Under the pieces are notes generated by a model. That model did not search any database, was not told the origin of the DNA, and was given only the letters and a program-made list of their open reading frames with translations. From Streptomyces violaceoruber (GTDB lineage: Bacteria; Actinomycetota; Actinomycetes; Streptomycetales; Streptomycetaceae), in assembly GCF_033406955.1 (NCBI RefSeq), contig NZ_CP137734.1, forward strand, positions 4,898,001-4,962,000: a stretch of 64,000 nt of DNA, read 5' to 3'. Below are positions 51,298 through 60,438 of the stretch, piece after piece (position 1 is the first letter of the stretch; every line of letters starts with the position of its first letter). Position numbers and translations under genes: made by a program.

Positions 51298-51440
51298 GGG
51301 TCAGCCGGGCCCCCAACTGCTCCTCGGCCCCGCCGGTCAGCCGGGCTCCGCCGCGCGTCCCAGCCGGGCCCCCAACAGCTCCTCGGCCCCGCCGGTCAGC
51401 CGGGCTCCGCCGCGCGTCCCAGCCGGGCCCCCAGCTCCCG
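51298..51440 (-). repeat. 59-bp tandem repeat duplicating the 3' end of the WYL regulator gene
   Basis: The segment beginning TCAGCCGGGCTCCGCC at 51396 (read on the plus strand) recurs 59 bp away at 51337, and a diverged partial copy lies at about 51301. The unit includes the stop codon and the last codons of the gene at 51396-52367. Because 59 is not a multiple of three, the copy lies in another frame. Confidence 0.85.
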
Positions 51441-52367
51441 TACGCACTCCACCAGTTCCGCCGGTTCCCGGACCCGGAACTCCAGCCCGGTCGTCGCCAG
51501 CCGGGCCGCGGTCCACTCCACCGGGCCGGACACGGTCGCCCGCACCACGCACGACGCGCAGCCGTCCACCGGCTCGGGCGTTCCCATCCAGTGCGGCAGC
51601 AGCGGCGCGACGGCCTCGGCCGGTGCGTGGAAGACGACCGTGATCTCGTAGGACTCGTGCCGCCGCTGCATCGAGCGCCGCAGGTATTCGGCCGCGTCCC
51701 CGGTCGGCAGCTCCCGGGGAGCGAACCGCGCCCCCGTCGCGAAGGGCTCGCTCACCCGGTCCACCCGGAAGGTCCGCCAGTCGTCCCGGTCGAGGTCGTA
51801 GGCGACCAGGTACCAGCGCCGCCCCGTGGAGACCAGCCGGTACGGCTCCGTCGAGCGCCGCGTCGCGGTGCCGTCCGCCGCGCGGTAGGCGAACCGCAGC
51901 CGCTCGTGCCCGGCCACCGTCGAGGCCATCACGGTCAGCGTCTCGGGCGCGATGCTCGGCCCGTCCCCGCTGGTCAGCGGCGTGGTCGCGGACTGGAGCG
52001 TGGTGACCCGGTGCCGCAGCCGCGAGGGCAGCACCTGCTCCAGCTTGGCCAGGGCCCGCACCGACGCCTCGTCCAGGCCCTCGACCGCGTGCCCCGCACC
52101 GGCCCGCAGCCCGACCGCGATGGCCACCGCCTCCTCGTCGTCGAGGACCAGCGGCGGCATCGCCTTGCCCGCCACCAGCCGGTAGCCCCCGTCGGCGCCC
52201 ATCGTCGCCTGCACCGGATAGCCCAGTTCGCGCAGGCGGTCGATGTCCCGCCGGACCGTGCGCCGGGAGACCCCGAGCCGGTCGGCCAGCTCGCCGCCGG
52301 GCCATTCCCGGGGCGTCTGGAGGAGGGAGAGGAGGGTGAGCAGCCGGGCCGGAGTGTCCGTCGTCAT
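51396..52367 (-). CDS. HTH/WYL-domain transcriptional regulator (YafY type)
   Basis: A 323-residue regulator. An N-terminal DeoR-like HTH lies in WPGGELADRLGVSRRTVRRDIDRLRELGYPV (about residues 20-50). A WYL domain follows with RWYLVAYDLDRDDWRTFRVDRV (about 190-212), where the Trp-Tyr-Leu gives the name, and a C-terminal WCX-like extension. I start at ATG 52367 rather than seven codons upstream. It is divergent from the MFS gene at 52430, separated by 62 bp, and probably controls it. Its 3' end is embedded in tandem repeats. Confidence 0.88.
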   Translation of the reverse strand: MTTDTPARLLTLLSLLQTPREWPGGELADRLGVSRRTVRRDIDRLRELGYPVQATMGADGGYRLVAGKAMPPLVLDDEEAVAIAVGLRAGAGHAVEGLDEASVRALAKLEQVLPSRLRHRVTTLQSATTPLTSGDGPSIAPETLTVMASTVAGHERLRFAYRAADGTATRRSTEPYRLVSTGRRWYLVAYDLDRDDWRTFRVDRVSEPFATGARFAPRELPTGDAAEYLRRSMQRRHESYEITVVFHAPAEAVAPLLPHWMGTPEPVDGCASCVVRATVSGPVEWTAARLATTGLEFRVREPAELVECVRELGARLGRAAEPG

Positions 52368-52429
52368 GTGCTCGAGGATGCCGCACATCTAGGACACGAT
52401 CCGACCTACTGGCCGCCTACGTTTCTCCC

Positions 52430-53947
52430 ATGACCTTCAAGCAGACCCCGCAACCGGCTCCCGTCCCGCCCGCGGCGGGCGACCGGCGTCGCTGGTTCGC
52501 CCTCGCGATCGTGATGACCGCGGCCTTCATGGACCTGGTGGACGTCACCATCGTGAACATCGCCATCCCCTCCATCCAGCGGGACGAGGGCGCCTCCTTC
52601 AGCCAGATCCAGTGGATCACCGCCGGCTACGCCCTCGCGTTCGCGGCCGGTCTGATCACCGGCGGGCGGCTCGGCGACATCCACGGCCGCAAGCGGGTCT
52701 TCCTCGTCGGCATCGGCGGCTTCACCCTCGCCTCGGCGCTGTGCGGCCTGGCGGCCAACCCGGAGATGCTGGTGGCCTCCCGCATCCTCCAGGGCGGCAT
52801 GGCGGCGCTCATGGTGCCGCAGGTGCTGTCGATCGTGCACGCCACCTTCCCGGCGCACGAACGCGGCAAGGTCTTCGGGCTGTTCGGCGCGATCGTGGGT
52901 CTGGGTGCCGTCTCGGGCCCGCTGCTGGGCGCCCTGCTCACCGAGTGGAACCTCTTCGGCCTCGAATGGCGGCCGATCTTCCTCATCAACCTGCCGGTCG
53001 GCATCGCGGGCCTCGTCCTCGGCAGCCGCTTCATCACCGAGTCCAAGGCGCCGCGCGCCCTCCGGCTGGACCTGGTCGGGGTCGCGCTGGTCACCCTCGG
53101 CCTGCTGATGCTGATCTACCCGCTCACCCGGGGCGAGGAGCTGGGCTGGCCGCTGTGGGGGTACCTGTCGATGGCCGGCTCGCTGGTGGTCCTCGCGGTC
53201 CTGGTCGCCTACGAGCGGCGCAAGAGCGCGCGGGACGGCTCGCCGCTGGTGGAGCTGTCGCTGTTCCGGGTGAAGAGCTTCGCGGCCGGGATCGCCGTGC
53301 AGACCGTCTTCGGGGTCGCGCTCGGCGTCTTCTTCCTGGTGTGGACGCTGTACATGCAGTTCGGCCTCGGCTGGAGCCCGCTGCGGGCCGGACTGACCGG
53401 CGTGCCGTTCTCGATCGCCGTGTCCACGGCCGCCGGGATCTCGGTGCAGACGCTGGTCCCGCGCTTCGGGCGCAAGGTGCTCCAGACCGGCGCACTGGTG
53501 ATGGCGGCCGGAGTACTCCTCTACATGGTGGAGTCCGGGCGTTACGGGCTCGCCATCACCTCCTGGCAGATGGCGCTGCCGCTGGTCGTGATGGGCCTCG
53601 GCATGGGCCTGATCGTCGCGCCGCTGACCGACGCGGTCCTCTCCCAGGTACCGCGCGAGCACGCCGGAGCGGCGTCGGGGCTCATCAACACCGTGCAGCA
53701 GATGGGCAACGCGCTCGGGCTCGGGCTGGTGTCGGTGGTCTTCTTCGGCACGATGAGCGACCGCCTCACCCCCGACCGCATCGGCCCCGCCTACGTGGAC
53801 GCCTTCCAGAACGCGCTGGGGTGGGTGGCCGCGGTGATGGCCGTCATCTTCCTGCTGATGTTCGCGCTGCCCCGGCGGCCGGCCCAGCACGTGGAAGGCG
53901 GCCCGGCCGAGGACAGCGCGCAGGAGCAGGAGCCCGCGCTGGTCTGA
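52430..53947 (+). CDS. MFS drug efflux transporter (DHA2, 14-TM)
   Basis: A 505-residue transporter like EmrB/QacA. The first membrane segment ends FMDLVDVTIVNIAIPSIQ, motif A reads GGRLGDIHGRKR, and about fourteen hydrophobic segments follow. It has a short acidic C-terminal tail. It is divergent from the WYL regulator and followed by a strong terminator. The substrate cannot be told from sequence. Confidence 0.92.
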   Translation: MTFKQTPQPAPVPPAAGDRRRWFALAIVMTAAFMDLVDVTIVNIAIPSIQRDEGASFSQIQWITAGYALAFAAGLITGGRLGDIHGRKRVFLVGIGGFTLASALCGLAANPEMLVASRILQGGMAALMVPQVLSIVHATFPAHERGKVFGLFGAIVGLGAVSGPLLGALLTEWNLFGLEWRPIFLINLPVGIAGLVLGSRFITESKAPRALRLDLVGVALVTLGLLMLIYPLTRGEELGWPLWGYLSMAGSLVVLAVLVAYERRKSARDGSPLVELSLFRVKSFAAGIAVQTVFGVALGVFFLVWTLYMQFGLGWSPLRAGLTGVPFSIAVSTAAGISVQTLVPRFGRKVLQTGALVMAAGVLLYMVESGRYGLAITSWQMALPLVVMGLGMGLIVAPLTDAVLSQVPREHAGAASGLINTVQQMGNALGLGLVSVVFFGTMSDRLTPDRIGPAYVDAFQNALGWVAAVMAVIFLLMFALPRRPAQHVEGGPAEDSAQEQEPALV

Positions 53948-53992
53948 GACCGCGGGCGCGCGACGGGACGGTGGGCAGGACGGATGGACAAG

Positions 53993-54026
53993 GGGCGGAT
54001 CCGGCACGGGGGTGCCGGATCCGCCC
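53993..54026 (+). terminator. intrinsic terminator after MFS gene
   Basis: A perfect 15-bp stem (53993-54007 with 54012-54026), a 4-nt loop and a TTCCTC tail, 46 bp after the stop. Confidence 0.85.
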
Positions 54027-54068
54027 TTCCTCATGCCTGATGCCCGTTCATGCCTGCTTGAGTCCGAG

Positions 54069-54112
54069 TGTTTCTGCTTCCTGTTTACATTCCGGACAAC
54101 CAGGCGTAGCCT
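54069..54112 (+). promoter_or_regulatory. promoter and candidate FruR operator of fruR-fruK-fruA
   Basis: TTTACA (54084-54089), 17 bp, TAGCCT (54107-54112) forms a good promoter 46 bp before the fruR start. Two direct TGTTT half-sites, TGTTTCTG (54069) and TGTTTACA (54082), 13 bp apart, cover the -35 and are plausible DeoR-type repressor sites. Confidence 0.55.
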
Positions 54113-54157
54113 CCGACCGAAACCACAGGTTCGGGCATGGGTCGGAGGTGAACGGTC

Positions 54158-54919
54158 ATGTACGCACCGGAGCGGCAGCAGGAGATCCTCCGGCTCGCCC
54201 GGGACGGCGGCCGGGTGGACGTGGTGTCGCTGGCCGAGGAGTTCCAGGTGACGGCGGAGACCATCCGCCGCGACCTCAAGGCGCTCGACCGCGCGGGGCT
54301 GCTCCGCCGGGTGCACGGCGGCGCGATCCCGGCCGGCCGGCTCGACTTCGAACCCGACCTCGCCGAGCGCGAGTCCACGGCCGCCGACGAGAAGGACCGC
54401 ATCGCCAGAGCCGCCCTCGCGGAACTGCCGGCCGAGGGCACGCTGATCCTCGACGCCGGTTCCACGGTGGCCCGCATGGCCGCGGCGATCCCGCCGGACG
54501 CCTCGCTGACCGTGGTCACCCACAGCCTGCCCATCGCGGCCCGCCTCGCCGACCACCCCGGCATCCAGCTCCATATCGTCGGAGGGCGCGTGCGCCACCG
54601 CACCCGCGCCGCCGTGGACGCCTGGGCGCTGCGCGCGTATGGCGAGATCCGCGCCGACGTGGCCGTGGTGGCGGCCAACGGGTTCTCCGTGGAGCACGGA
54701 CTGACCACCCCCGACCTCGCCGAGGCCGCCGTCAAGCGGGCCGCCCTGACCGCCGCCCGGCGCGTGGTGCTGCTCGCCGACTCCTCCAAGTACGCCCAGG
54801 AGCACTTCGCCCGCTTCGGCGCCCTCGGCGACGTGGACCTGCTGATCACCGACCAGGGACTCACCCCCGAGGACGCGGGCGACATCGAGCGCGCCGGCAC
54901 GGAAGTAGTACGCGCATGA
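54158..54919 (+). CDS. fruR: DeoR-family repressor of the fructose operon
   Basis: A 253-residue DeoR-type regulator. The N-terminal HTH has the family signature VSLAEEFQVTAETIRRDLKALDRAGLLRRVHGGA (about residues 23-57). The sugar-phosphate sensor domain has LDAGSTVARMA and an ending VLLADSSKY. It should sense a fructose phosphate made by FruA/FruK. It is the first gene of fruR-fruK-fruA and overlaps fruK by ATGA, so it is autoregulated by its own operon promoter. Confidence 0.92.
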   Translation: MYAPERQQEILRLARDGGRVDVVSLAEEFQVTAETIRRDLKALDRAGLLRRVHGGAIPAGRLDFEPDLAERESTAADEKDRIARAALAELPAEGTLILDAGSTVARMAAAIPPDASLTVVTHSLPIAARLADHPGIQLHIVGGRVRHRTRAAVDAWALRAYGEIRADVAVVAANGFSVEHGLTTPDLAEAAVKRAALTAARRVVLLADSSKYAQEHFARFGALGDVDLLITDQGLTPEDAGDIERAGTEVVRA

Positions 54920-55863
54920 TCCTGACCGTCACCCCCAACCCGTCGCTGGACCGCACCTACGAGGTGCCCTCCCTCGACCGCGGCGAGGTCGTCCGCGCCA
55001 CCGGCGAGCGGGTCGACCCCGGCGGCAAGGGCGTGAACGTCTCGCGCGCGGTGACCGCCGCCGGACGGCGCACCGTCGCGGTGCTGCCGCTGGGCGGAGC
55101 ACCCGGCGCCCTGGTCGCCGACCTGCTCGACGCACAGGGCATCGAGGTCGCGCCGGTGCCGATCACCGGGCCCACCCGGTCCAACATCGCGCTCGCCGAG
55201 GCCGACGGCGTCCTGACGAAGATCAACGCGCCGGGTCCCGAACTCACCCCGGACGAACGGGAACTGCTCCTGGAGACCGTGCGCCGCCAGTCGCCCGGCG
55301 CGGACTGGATCGCCTGCTGCGGCAGCCTGCCCCGCGGCCTGGCCCCCTCCTGGTACGCCGACCTGGTCGCCCGCGCGCACGCCGCCGGGGTCCGCATCGC
55401 CCTGGACACCTCCGGCCCGGCCCTGCTGCGGGCGCTGCGCGAGCGGCCCGACGTGGTCAAGCCGAACGCCGAGGAGCTCGCCGAGGCCGTCGGGCGACCG
55501 CTGGCCACCGTCGGCGACGCGGTGAAGGCCGCCGAGGAGCTGCGGGAGCTGGGCGCCCGTTCGGTGCTGGCCAGCCTGGGCGCCGACGGGCAGCTGCTCG
55601 TGGACGACGCGGGCACCTGGTTCGGCACCGCCCGCGTCGACGCCGTACGCAGCAACGTCGGCGCCGGGGACTCCTCGCTCGCCGGTTTCCTCGTCGCCGG
55701 CGGGACCGGGCCCGGCGCCCTCGCTTCCGCCGTCGCACACGGCGCCGCCGCCGTCCAGCTGCCCGGCAGCGTGATGCCGACGCCGCACGACCTGGACCCG
55801 GCCGCCGTGACGGTCACGGCCGAGGTGCCCGTCGACCGCGTACTGGGGGAGCCGGCGCCATGA
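54916..55863 (+). CDS. fruK: 1-phosphofructokinase
   Basis: A 315-residue PfkB-family kinase converting fructose-1-phosphate to fructose-1,6-bisphosphate. Motifs seen: ILTVTPNPSLDRTY at the start, the PGGKGVNVSRA substrate site (about residues 35-45), and the C-terminal VGAGDSSLAGFL with the catalytic base Asp of GAGD. It is translationally coupled to fruR and lies between the regulator and the PTS permease. Confidence 0.95.
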   Translation: MILTVTPNPSLDRTYEVPSLDRGEVVRATGERVDPGGKGVNVSRAVTAAGRRTVAVLPLGGAPGALVADLLDAQGIEVAPVPITGPTRSNIALAEADGVLTKINAPGPELTPDERELLLETVRRQSPGADWIACCGSLPRGLAPSWYADLVARAHAAGVRIALDTSGPALLRALRERPDVVKPNAEELAEAVGRPLATVGDAVKAAEELRELGARSVLASLGADGQLLVDDAGTWFGTARVDAVRSNVGAGDSSLAGFLVAGGTGPGALASAVAHGAAAVQLPGSVMPTPHDLDPAAVTVTAEVPVDRVLGEPAP

Positions 55864-55990
55864 CTCCCCGCCTCGCCCACCGCCCCCTCCCCGGGGCCGC
55901 CCCAGGCCCCCACCGCTGTGCCCCCGTCCCCCTCCCCGCCCCCGCCCCTCACTCCACGTCCGGGGCGATACGCGAGCTAAGGAGCCCGCG

Positions 55991-58102
55991 ATGAGCGACA
56001 TGATCACCGCGGACCTGGTCGACCTCGACCTGTCCGCCGACACCAAGCAGGCGGCGACGCGCGCCCTGGCGGAGCGGATGGTGGCCCTGGGCCGGGTGAC
56101 CGACCTGGAGGGCTTCCTCGCCGACGTGGCCGCCCGTGAGGCGCAGATGCCGACCGGCCTCGACGGCGGGATCGGCATCCCGCACTGCCGCAGCGGGCAC
56201 GTCACCGAGCCGACGCTCGCGTTCGGACGCAGCACGGCCGGCGTCGACTTCGGGGCGGCGGACGGACCGGCCGACCTGATCTTCCTCATCGCCGCTCCGG
56301 CGGGCGCCGACGACGCCCACCTGACGATCCTCTCCTCGCTGGCCCGCCGGCTGATGAACGCCGGGTTCACCGCCGCGCTGCGCTCGCTGGGCGAGCCGGC
56401 GGCCGCCGCCGCGCTCATCCGCGGGGAGGAGCCGACACCGGCCGCGGACACCGGTGAGGACAGCACCGAGGAAAGCACCGAGGACGTCGTCGAGGACACC
56501 ACCGAGGAGACCGCGGACACCGGGGCGGTCTCGGCGGCGGCCTCCGCCGAGGCCGCCCCGGGCAGCACCGGTGAGGATTCCGGCGGGCCCGGGCGCCCCT
56601 TCCGCATCGTCGCCGTCACCTCCTGCCCCACCGGCATCGCGCACACCTACATGGCGGCCGAGTCGCTGGAGAACGCGGGCCGCGAGGCGGGCGTCGAGGT
56701 CGTCGTCGAGACGCAGGGCTCGGCCGGCTTCACCCGGCTCGACCCGGCGGTGATCGCGGCGGCGGACGGCGTGATCCTCGCCCACGACGTCGCCGTGCGC
56801 GAGAAGGGCCGCTTCGCCGGGAAGCCCACCGTCGACACCGGCGTCAAGGCCGCCATCAACCGGCCGGGCGAGCTGATCGGCGAGGTCCGCGACAGAGCGG
56901 CCCGCGGCGAGGTCACCTCCGCCTCCCCGGGCGCGACCCCCGTCGAGCGCGGCGGCGAGTCCGGCGAGGGCTACGGCACCAAGCTCCGCAAGTGGCTGAT
57001 GTCCGGCGTCAGTTACATGGTCCCGTTCGTCGCCGCGGGCGGTCTGCTGATCGCCCTGGGCTTCGCGATCGGCGGCTACGAGATCAACAAGGCGCCCTCC
57101 GTGATGGACCACTTCGTGTGGACCCAGGCGGACAGCTGGGCGGCGCTGCTCTTCCAGATCGGCGGCGTGGCCTTCGCCTTCCTGGTCCCGGTGCTGGCCG
57201 GTTACATCGCCTACGGCATGGCCGACCGGCCGGGCCTGGTCCCCGGCTTCGTCGGCGGCTCGATCGCGCTGACCATCAACGCCGGCTTCCTCGGCGGTCT
57301 GGCGGCCGGTCTGATCTCCGGCGCGGTGGTGCTGGCGATCCAGCGGGTACCGATACCGAAGGCGCTGCGCGGCATCATGCCGGTGGTGGTGATCCCGCTC
57401 GTCTCGGCGGCGGTCGTCGGGTTCCTGATGTTCGTCGTGATCGGCAAGCCCATCGCCTCCGCGCAGTCGGGCATGACCGACTGGCTGAACGGCCTGTCCG
57501 GCGCCAACGCGGTCCTGCTCGGCGCGCTGCTCGGCCTGATGATGTGCTTCGACCTCGGCGGCCCGGTCAACAAGGTCGCCTACACCTTCGCCACCGCGGG
57601 CATCGCGGTCGCCAGCCCCAGCGACTCGGCGATGAAGATCATGGCGGCGGTGATGGCGGCCGGCATGGTCCCGCCGCTGGCGATGGCCCTGGCCACCACC
57701 GTGCGCGGCCGGCTCTTCAACGCCGCCGAGCGCGAGAACGGCAAGGCCGCCTGGGTCCTGGGCGCCTCCTTCATCTCCGAGGGCGCGATCCCGTTCGCCG
57801 CGGCCGACCCGCTGCGCGTCATCCCGTCCTCGATGGTGGGCGGCGCGGTCACCGGCGCCCTGTCGATGGCCTTCGGTGCGACGCTGCGCGCCCCGCACGG
57901 CGGCATCTTCGTGGTCCCGCTGATCGGCAACCCGCTGCTCTACCTGGTCGCCGTCGCGGCCGGGGTCTGTGTCACCACGGCCCTGGTGATCGTCCTCAAG
58001 GGGCTGCGCAAGACGGTGCCGCCGGCGGAGGCCCAGGGACCCGGCGGGGGCGCGGACCCGTCGTCCCGGGCGCCGGGCGCGAAGCAGGCGGTGGCCGCGT
58101 AA
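55991..58102 (+). CDS. fruA: fructose PTS permease, IIABC
   Basis: A 703-residue fused permease that imports fructose as fructose-1-phosphate. The IIA domain (about 1-148) carries phospho-His65 (GIPHCRS). An acidic Glu/Thr/Ala linker follows (about 150-200). IIB (about 203-305) carries phospho-Cys212 (VTSCPTGIAHTYMA). IIC (about 330-680) is hydrophobic with GGPVNKVAY and the late SEGAIPFAAADP motif. It is the third gene of the operon, 127 bp after fruK, with AAGGAG before the ATG. Confidence 0.96.
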   Translation: MSDMITADLVDLDLSADTKQAATRALAERMVALGRVTDLEGFLADVAAREAQMPTGLDGGIGIPHCRSGHVTEPTLAFGRSTAGVDFGAADGPADLIFLIAAPAGADDAHLTILSSLARRLMNAGFTAALRSLGEPAAAAALIRGEEPTPAADTGEDSTEESTEDVVEDTTEETADTGAVSAAASAEAAPGSTGEDSGGPGRPFRIVAVTSCPTGIAHTYMAAESLENAGREAGVEVVVETQGSAGFTRLDPAVIAAADGVILAHDVAVREKGRFAGKPTVDTGVKAAINRPGELIGEVRDRAARGEVTSASPGATPVERGGESGEGYGTKLRKWLMSGVSYMVPFVAAGGLLIALGFAIGGYEINKAPSVMDHFVWTQADSWAALLFQIGGVAFAFLVPVLAGYIAYGMADRPGLVPGFVGGSIALTINAGFLGGLAAGLISGAVVLAIQRVPIPKALRGIMPVVVIPLVSAAVVGFLMFVVIGKPIASAQSGMTDWLNGLSGANAVLLGALLGLMMCFDLGGPVNKVAYTFATAGIAVASPSDSAMKIMAAVMAAGMVPPLAMALATTVRGRLFNAAERENGKAAWVLGASFISEGAIPFAAADPLRVIPSSMVGGAVTGALSMAFGATLRAPHGGIFVVPLIGNPLLYLVAVAAGVCVTTALVIVLKGLRKTVPPAEAQGPGGGADPSSRAPGAKQAVAA

Positions 58103-58136
58103 AGCGCGACTCGACGGGCCGGTGGAGCGGGGCGCG

Positions 58137-58886
58137 CTACGGGGAGACCTGGGCCGCGCGCCGCTCCATCGCCCGGCGGGCCGTGTCCTCGCTGTCGTAG
58201 ACCTCGCACATGTGGCGCCCGTCCGGGGTGGCCGTGTGCTCGACCTCCCACAGGGAGACCTCCACACCGTCGCGCAGCAGGAACGCGTGCTCGTAGAGCG
58301 AGAAGCCGACCCGGGCCCGGCCCGCACGGCCGGGACCGCCGAAGGCCTGGGTGATCTGGTGCCCGCACGCCGTCGACAGCCGGGCGGCGAGGTCGGCGTC
58401 CGGACGGTCCGCGTTCTCCGCGCGCCGCAGCAGCCTGCGGGCGTGGTCCGCGGAGGCGTCGGGGACATAGGCGTGGCGCGGGGCCGGGACCGGCGACAAC
58501 TGCACCTGCACCGGCAGTTCGAAGTCCGGAGCCTCGGGCGGCAGGGCCAGCCGGGAACCCGCGGCGCGCAGCTCCTCCTCGTCCAGATAGACCTCGTGCT
58601 GCGGCTCGCTGCCCGGGGCGGTGTTGTGGACCAGCTCCCACAGCGTGAGCGCCGAACCGTCGGCGAGCAGCCAGGTGTGCCGGTACGTCTCGCGGTGCAG
58701 CCCCGCGCTGTGGTGCGCGGAGTGCAGCGAACCGTCGTGCGCCAGCGCGCAGTCCAGCAGCCGTATCGTCTCGTCGGGCAGCTCGAACGAGTTCAGGGCG
58801 CGACCCAGCAGCCGCATGAGGTGCTCCTCCGGAGACTCGGGCGACTCGGGTGGTTCGTACGCTGCCGTCTCGTACGGAACGCTCAA
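58137..58886 (-). CDS. conserved Streptomyces protein, DUF6227-like
   Basis: A 249-residue protein without signal peptide or membrane segments. It contains two similar halves, each with a Trp-rich motif: TLWELVHNTAPGSEPQHEVYLDEEEL (about 80-105) and SLWEVEHTATPDGRHMCEVYDSEDTA (about 210-235), suggesting an internal duplication. I believe it belongs to the DUF6227 family; no function is known to me. It converges on fruA. Confidence 0.75.
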   Translation of the reverse strand: MSVPYETAAYEPPESPESPEEHLMRLLGRALNSFELPDETIRLLDCALAHDGSLHSAHHSAGLHRETYRHTWLLADGSALTLWELVHNTAPGSEPQHEVYLDEEELRAAGSRLALPPEAPDFELPVQVQLSPVPAPRHAYVPDASADHARRLLRRAENADRPDADLAARLSTACGHQITQAFGGPGRAGRARVGFSLYEHAFLLRDGVEVSLWEVEHTATPDGRHMCEVYDSEDTARRAMERRAAQVSP

Positions 58887-58991
58887 GGTTTCTCCCGGCG
58901 TTGCTGCATGTCACCTTGTGGGTGCATACCGTAGCCCCTCGGTCGGACATCATGTCCGGGAACCGAGAAAACGTACGCACGAAAAACGCGA

Positions 58992-59020
58992 GGGCCGCGC
59001 GAAAAGTTTCCGCGCGGCCC
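58992..59020 (-). terminator. intrinsic terminator after the L,D-transpeptidase gene
   Basis: GGGCCGCGCG (58992-59001) pairs with CGCGCGGCCC (59011-59020), followed on the minus strand by a T-rich stretch about 35 bp past the gene's stop. Confidence 0.78.
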
Positions 59021-59054
59021 GACGAACCGTCAAAATACCCTGGTCACAGCCCGA

Positions 59055-60278
59055 TCATGCCGCGCTTTGCGCGGTCCACTCGCTCCAGGGCATGTTCCAG
59101 CCGTTGAGTCCGTTGTCCGGCGCGACCGTGTCGTCCGGGGAGTTCTTGACGACGACGACGTCCCCGACGAGCGAGTTGTCGTAGAACCACTTGCCCGGGG
59201 TGTCGCCCTGCGCGCCCTGCGCGTCCGCCAGTCCGACGCAGCCGTGGCTGGTGCCCTGGGCGCCGAAGGGCGGGTTGCCGCGGTTGTACCAGTAGTTGCC
59301 GTGGATGAAGGTGCCCGACTGGCTCAGCCGCATCGCGTGGGGCACGTCCGGGATGTCGTACTCGCCGCCGAACCCGACCGTCGACCCGTTCATGCGCGTC
59401 TGCTCGGACTTCTCCGAGATCACCATCTGCCCGTTGTACGTCGGGTTCGCGGCGCTGCCCGCGGAGATCGGGACCGACTTGAGCGTCTTGCCGTCGCGCA
59501 CCACCGTCATGGTCTGCGTGTTCGCGTCCACCGTGGAGACCTGCGCGCGGCCCACGGTGAAGGTCACGGTCTTCTTCTGCACGCCGTAGAGGCCGTTCGC
59601 GCCCTCCACCCCGTCCAGGTCGATCTTCATCGTGACCTTGGAACCGGCCTTCCAGTACTCCTCGGGCCGGAAGTCGAGCCGCTGCCCGCCGAACCAGTGC
59701 CCGACCACCTCCTGCCCGCTGCTGGAGGTGACCGAGATGTGCGACTGCACGCTCTTCCGGTCGGTGATCGCCTTGTCGAACGTGAACGACACCGGCATCC
59801 CCACCCCGACCGTGCTGCCGCCGTCCGGGGTGTACGTGCCGACGAAGCTGTTGTCCGAGGAGACGGTCGTGAAGACCGAGTCGGCGGCGGCCGTGCGGCC
59901 GTCGGCGTCCTTCGCCCGCGCCGTGATCCGGTACTTCGTGCCCCGCTCCAGCTGCCCCTTCGGCTTCCAGCTGCCGCCGTCGCCGGACACCGCGCCCGGT
60001 ACGGCGGCACCGCTCTCCGCCACGGTCATCTTCACGTCGGTGAGCTTGCCGTCGCTGACCTTCACACCGGTCGAGTTGATCGAGGCGCCGGTCGACCCGT
60101 CCTTCGCCGAGATCACGAGCTTGGCGACCGAGGTGTCGGCGGACCCGGCGCCGCCCTTGCCGTCCTGCTTGTCGTCGGCACTGGCGCTCCCGCCGCAGGC
60201 GGTGAGGGTGAGGGCGCCGACCACCAGGGCGGCACAGGCCCCCAGTACGCGCCGCTTGGCTATGTCCGGCGTTGTCAC
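59055..60278 (-). CDS. L,D-transpeptidase lipoprotein (YkuD domain)
   Basis: A 407-residue cell-envelope enzyme that makes 3-3 peptidoglycan cross-links. The lipobox LTACG gives lipidated Cys28. A Gly/Asp/Lys linker follows, then two Ig-like beta domains (about 50-250). The YkuD catalytic domain (about 255-380) has HGNYWYNRGNPPFGAQGTSHGCVGL, with the catalytic Cys in SHGC. This layout matches mycobacterial LdtMt2-type proteins. It is monocistronic with its own terminator. Confidence 0.93.
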   Translation of the reverse strand: MTTPDIAKRRVLGACAALVVGALTLTACGGSASADDKQDGKGGAGSADTSVAKLVISAKDGSTGASINSTGVKVSDGKLTDVKMTVAESGAAVPGAVSGDGGSWKPKGQLERGTKYRITARAKDADGRTAAADSVFTTVSSDNSFVGTYTPDGGSTVGVGMPVSFTFDKAITDRKSVQSHISVTSSSGQEVVGHWFGGQRLDFRPEEYWKAGSKVTMKIDLDGVEGANGLYGVQKKTVTFTVGRAQVSTVDANTQTMTVVRDGKTLKSVPISAGSAANPTYNGQMVISEKSEQTRMNGSTVGFGGEYDIPDVPHAMRLSQSGTFIHGNYWYNRGNPPFGAQGTSHGCVGLADAQGAQGDTPGKWFYDNSLVGDVVVVKNSPDDTVAPDNGLNGWNMPWSEWTAQSAA

Positions 60279-60438
60279 GGGCTGCTCCAGGTTCGGGTGT
60301 TGTGCGATGTCCGCTTCAGCCGGGTAGAGGTGCCCGGCGGCCCGTGGGGTTCCCGCCGGCCGCCGGAAACGCCGTCACGTGACAAAACCCGGACAATCGC
60401 AACACGGCCGGGTCAACCGGCCGTCGGTGACGGCCCGT

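Noticed and set aside
51096..51440. CRISPR-like array
   Set aside because: The repeats are directly adjacent without unique spacers, and no cas genes are near.
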